Below, one piece after another: positions 61,181-64,000 of a stretch of 64,000 nucleotides of DNA. The notes below the pieces were generated by a model. It was not told where the DNA came from. It was given only the letters and a program-made list of their open reading frames with translations, and ran no database searches. Source of the stretch: Saccharothrix sp. ST-888 (GTDB lineage Bacteria > Actinomycetota > Actinomycetes > Streptomycetales > Streptomycetaceae). Position 1 is the stretch's first letter; every line of letters starts with the position of its first letter. The stretch covers positions 1 through 64,000 of the forward strand of contig NZ_JYJF01000006.1 of the NCBI RefSeq assembly GCF_000955975.1. Reading direction: 5' to 3'. The translations under genes and the position numbers were made by a program.

Positions 61181-61354
61181 TCAGTCCTTGGCGATGTCCT
61201 TGACCTTCTCTCCGGCCTGCTTGGCGTCGCCGCTCACCTTGTCGGCCTTGCCCTCGGCGGTGAGCCGCTTGTCGCCGAGCGCCTTGCCGGCGGCTTCCTT
61301 GGCGTGGCCCTTGGCCTTCTCGGCCATGTTCCTGACCTTGTCCGCGCCACTCAT
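61181..61354 (-). CDS. CsbD-family stress protein
   Basis: A 57-residue hydrophilic protein: MSGADKVRNMAEKAKGHAKE, then AAGKALGDKRLTAEGKADKV, the CsbD repeat. GAGGAGG lies 5 bases before the ATG. In Bacillus csbD is sigma-B-dependent; in actinomycetes homologues are often osmotic- or starvation-induced. The function is unknown. Confidence 0.92.
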   Translation of the reverse strand: MSGADKVRNMAEKAKGHAKEAAGKALGDKRLTAEGKADKVSGDAKQAGEKVKDIAKD

Positions 61355-61437
61355 GGTTGCCTCCTCGTCTTCGGGACGGTCACTGGGTGGGCACCTGCCC
61401 ACATCCGGGCGGGTCATGCGGGAGAACCGGCCGGCTC

Positions 61438-61710
61438 TCACTCGTAGGGCGGCAGCTCGACGTTCTCGATGCGCACCACGCGCACCGCCCGTTCCCCGGT
61501 CGACAGCCCGAGTTCCTGGTCGAGTGCCCGGGCGATCAGGTCGCTGTGCGGGTCGTCCCCGACGTCCGGTTCGGCCGGCGGGCTGTCCGGCTCGTCCTGG
61601 GGGCGGCGCCCGCCCCCCGGTCCGCCGGGCTGCGCGTGGCCGGACGTCTGGGCAGGTCCGAAGGGCCCGTGGGGGTGCTGCGACGGACGGTTCTCGGGTG
61701 TGCGGTTCAT
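61438..61710 (-). CDS. Small hypothetical protein, disordered N-terminus
   Basis: A 90-residue protein. The first 55 residues are Pro/Gly/His-rich and probably disordered. The last 35 (DLIARALDQELGLSTGERAV then RVVRIENVELPPYE) look folded. CAGGAGGAG precedes the ATG at good spacing, so the gene is probably real. I recognise no family. It lies 84 bases upstream of csbD on the same strand. Confidence 0.6.
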   Translation of the reverse strand: MNRTPENRPSQHPHGPFGPAQTSGHAQPGGPGGGRRPQDEPDSPPAEPDVGDDPHSDLIARALDQELGLSTGERAVRVVRIENVELPPYE

Positions 61711-61873
61711 GGCGACTCCTCCTGGTGGACCGGCCGGGCGTGTGCCCGCGGGATCGGCGGCGAAACACCGGCGGAACGGTTCTGCCCCGGGTGCCCGGGG
61801 CGGCCGGCAGCCGCTGATCGCGCCCCGGGTCCGTCATACCCCCGGGGCCGCCTGCCGGGCCACCGGGCCGGGA

Positions 61874-62830
61874 TCAGCAGGTCAGTTCGGGCAGCACCTG
61901 GTCGCGGTAGAAGTCGAAGAACCCGGGCAGTTCGGGGCCGATCTGCCCGACGTAGACCTCGTCGAAGCGGGCTTGCCGGTACGGGCGCAGCAGCGCGAGG
62001 TGGCCGGCCGGGTCGTCGCCGCAGCCGCCCGCCTCGGCGACCATCGCTTCGGTCACCAGTCCGGTGGCCTGCTCGAAGTGGCGGGGCGTGGGCAGGAGCT
62101 GTGCGAGCTCGCCGGGCAGGTGCTCGCAGGCCCAGAGGCGGTGCCGGGTGCGGACGGCCTCCTCGCGGTCGCGGCCCCAGCAGACCTTGGTGGCGCCGAT
62201 CACGGGCCTGCCCTCACCACCGGCGACCCGGAACTTGCGGACCAGGTCGGCGTCGGCCGCGGTGGTGACGAACCCGTCGCCGATCCGGGCCGCCAGCCGG
62301 GCCGCCTTCGGCCCCGAACCGGCGACGTAGATGGGTAGTTCACCCTCGGGGGCGGTGTAGAGGCGGGCGTTGTCCACGGTGTAGTGGCGGCCGTGGTGGC
62401 TGATCATCTCGCCGGTGAACAGGGCGCGCATGACCGCGACGGCCTCGGCCAGCATCTCGGCGCGGACGTCGAAGGAGGGCCAGACCGTGCCCAGGATGTG
62501 CTCGTTCAGCGCCTCGCCGGTCCCGACGCCCAGCCGGAACCGTCCGCCGGTGAGCACGCTGGAGGTGGCCGCGGCCTGGGCGGTCACCGCCGGGTGCAGG
62601 CGGACGGTCGGACAGCTCACCAGCGTGGTCACCGGGAGCCCGGTGATCTGTGACAGCGCGCCGATCAGCGACCAGACGAACGGGCTGTTGCCCTGGGCGT
62701 CGCTCCAGGGGTGGAAGTGGTCGGACACGGCGAGCCGGGTGAAGCCCGCCTGTTCGGCCAGCCGGGCCTGTTCGAGCAGCTGGGCGGGCGTGAACTCCTC
62801 ACAGGAGAGGAAGTAGCCGAACTCGGTCAT
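61874..62830 (-). CDS. F420-dependent LLM-class oxidoreductase (TIGR03557-like) 2
   Basis: A 318-residue luciferase-like TIM barrel. It starts MTEFGYFLSCEEF, then LAVSDHFHPWSDAQGNSPFVW (F420/substrate site of the glucose-6-phosphate dehydrogenase-like FGD branch), SCPTVRLHPAVTAQAAATSS and GRFRLGVGTGEALNEHILG. Such enzymes transfer hydride to or from coenzyme F420. The start overlaps the stop of the upstream paralogue by 4 bases. The substrate is unknown. Confidence 0.9.
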   Translation of the reverse strand: MTEFGYFLSCEEFTPAQLLEQARLAEQAGFTRLAVSDHFHPWSDAQGNSPFVWSLIGALSQITGLPVTTLVSCPTVRLHPAVTAQAAATSSVLTGGRFRLGVGTGEALNEHILGTVWPSFDVRAEMLAEAVAVMRALFTGEMISHHGRHYTVDNARLYTAPEGELPIYVAGSGPKAARLAARIGDGFVTTAADADLVRKFRVAGGEGRPVIGATKVCWGRDREEAVRTRHRLWACEHLPGELAQLLPTPRHFEQATGLVTEAMVAEAGGCGDDPAGHLALLRPYRQARFDEVYVGQIGPELPGFFDFYRDQVLPELTC

Positions 62831-63825
62831 GGGCCTGCTCCCGGGGTCCGGCGGGCGTCGCACCCGGCGCGCAGGGCGGGCAGCAGGCGGTCCTGTGCCC
62901 ACTCGATGAAGGCGGGCTGGCTCTCGCCGCCGATCTGGACCAGGGCGACCTCGGAGAACCCGGCCGCCGTGAACGACCGGACCGCCTCGGCGACCTCCTC
63001 CACCCGGTCGCCGCACGGGATCGCCTTGGCCACGTCCTCCGGGCGGACGAAGGCGCTGGCAGCGGCGAAGCCGTCGGGCCCGGCGAGCTCGGCGTTGACC
63101 TTCCAGCCGCCGCCGAACCAGCGGAACTGCTCGTGGGCGCGGGCGACCGCCGCGTCCCGGTCGCGGTCGTAGCAGATCGGAAGCTGGCCCACCCCGGGCT
63201 TGCCGGAGCCGCCGTGCCGGGCGAAGCCCTCGATCAGCGAGCGCTTCGGCTCCACGGCGATGACGAAGTCGGCCAGCCGCCCGGCCAGGGCGCAGGAGTG
63301 CGGGCCGGAGACGGCGACACCGATGGGCGGCGGCGGGTCGGGAACGTCCCAGAGCCTGGCCGACTCGACCTCGAAGTGCTCCCCGCGACGGCTGACCGAG
63401 CCGCCGCCGAAGAGCTCGCGGATGATCTCCACGGCCTCGGCCAGCATCTCCTGCCGGACCGCAGGAACGGGCCAGCCGCCCCCGACGACGTGCTCGTTCA
63501 GGTTCTCCCCGCTGCCGAGCCCGAGCCGGAACCGCCCCTGTGACAGCAGCTGGACGGTCGCCGCCTGCTGGGCCACCACCGCCGGGTGGTACCGCATGGT
63601 CGGACAGGTCACGTACGTCATCAGCGGGATGCGGGTGGTCGCGCGGGCCGCGGCGCCGAGCACCGCCCAGGCGTTCGGCGAGTGGCCCTGGGCGTCGAGC
63701 CAGGGGAAGAAGTGGTCGGAGATCACCGAGAAGTCGAAACCCGCTCGCTCGGCGAGGACCAGGTCGTCGACCAGGCCGCGTGGTCCGCGCTGCTCGGTCA
63801 TCATCGTGTAGCCGATCTGCACCAT
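62827..63825 (-). CDS. F420-dependent LLM-class oxidoreductase (TIGR03557-like) 1
   Basis: A 332-residue paralogue of the next gene: VISDHFFPWLDAQGHSPNAW, TCPTMRYHPAVVAQQAATVQ, GRFRLGLGSGENLNEHVVGG. The ATG at 63825 (MVQIGYTMM) is preferred over one nine codons earlier because it starts at the first barrel strand. The pair is translationally coupled, which suggests a heteromeric or sequential reaction with F420. The promoter lies in the last 150 bases of the window, where no other gene is seen. Confidence 0.9.
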   Translation of the reverse strand: MVQIGYTMMTEQRGPRGLVDDLVLAERAGFDFSVISDHFFPWLDAQGHSPNAWAVLGAAARATTRIPLMTYVTCPTMRYHPAVVAQQAATVQLLSQGRFRLGLGSGENLNEHVVGGGWPVPAVRQEMLAEAVEIIRELFGGGSVSRRGEHFEVESARLWDVPDPPPPIGVAVSGPHSCALAGRLADFVIAVEPKRSLIEGFARHGGSGKPGVGQLPICYDRDRDAAVARAHEQFRWFGGGWKVNAELAGPDGFAAASAFVRPEDVAKAIPCGDRVEEVAEAVRSFTAAGFSEVALVQIGGESQPAFIEWAQDRLLPALRAGCDARRTPGAGP

Positions 63826-64000
63826 GCCCGGCGGCTGCCCGGAAGACGGCACCGGAAACGGCCTCGACGCCGGAGAAACCGGTGTGGTGCACCGGCACGC
63901 TGCGTAGCCGGGGCCGGGCCCGAAGGACCTGCGACGCAGCGGGAGCGGGGCGGTACGGGAACCCCAGGGGTCCTCGGCCGAACGGGAACCGCCCGGCGCT

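Noticed and set aside
1..64000. tRNA, rRNA, insertion sequences, attachment sites and integrases
   Set aside because: None was found: no transposase, integrase or terminal inverted repeats were recognisable in any frame, and no tRNA cloverleaf was seen by eye. A tRNA scan would be needed to exclude one fully.

Overview
The window is a stretch of high-GC actinomycete chromosome, most likely from a Streptomycetaceae member (Streptomyces or Kitasatospora). The signs are the codon use, GTG starts, ATGA translational couplings, Tat-type secretion signals, a DmdR/IdeR-type iron box, a rifamycin-associated element (RAE) upstream of a HelR gene, F420-dependent luciferase-like oxidoreductases, actinobacterial QcrB/CtaD/CtaF proteins and two genes carrying the rare TTA codon. 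No rRNA, tRNA, CRISPR array, insertion sequence or phage module was seen. This is accessory or arm-like sequence: many short two- to four-gene units, each with its own regulator, separated by decayed gene fragments.

Layout. 0-2.6 kb: 3' end of clpB and a cNMP-domain/thioredoxin-reductase-like flavoprotein with a TTA codon. 2.6-7.8 kb: a PfkB kinase relic, then a three-gene unit (dikinase-like phosphotransferase, ATP-grasp ligase, deoxysugar-type GT1 glycosyltransferase), the most attractive candidate for a small natural-product pathway. 8.3-10 kb: secreted purple-acid-phosphatase-like enzyme. 10-14.2 kb: YtrA-type GntR/ABC transporter operon divergent from a DUF2079 membrane protein, with two matching operators. 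14.2-18 kb: two-component system divergent from a second ABC transporter. 18-22 kb: LOG-like protein, truncated SMP-30 protein, bacterioferritin-like protein, anti-sigma-type ATPase and a kinase relic. 22.1-25.7 kb: TetR regulator and two tandem exported agmatine-deiminase-family proteins sharing an operator. 26.3-29.1 kb: helR, a rifampin-glycosyltransferase-like relic and an RAE.

29.4-37 kb: DoxX protein, small membrane protein, orphan EF-G domain-IV-like protein, esterase, pirin, SDR and a GH92 mannosidase. 37-42.7 kb: CaiB pseudogene, AMP-forming ligase, a 48-residue Cys-containing peptide, isochorismatase-like hydrolase, GlxA-type regulator and a Tam-type methyltransferase. 43-47.8 kb: EfeB-EfeO without EfeU, a secreted phosphoesterase and an MBL-fold hydrolase. 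48-53 kb: glutamine amidotransferase, FUSC and HdeD membrane proteins, and a siderophore-interacting protein that has lost its NAD(P)H domain but keeps an iron box. 53.4-58.7 kb: MFS exporter and a partial second respiratory set (CtaD, CtaF, QcrB). 58.8-61.2 kb: several relics around an intact GT2 glycosyltransferase. 61.2-64 kb: CsbD-like stress protein, a small hypothetical protein and two coupled F420-dependent oxidoreductases.

Main ideas. (i) The unit at 3.1-7.7 kb has the enzyme logic expected for a sugar-phosphoramidate dipeptide of the phosphoramidon/talopeptin type. (ii) The RAE-helR locus carries a decayed rifamycin glycosyltransferase. (iii) At least a dozen pseudogenes or relics mark this as a decaying region in which regulators and operators often outlive their targets. 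Coordinates read by eye may be off by one base.
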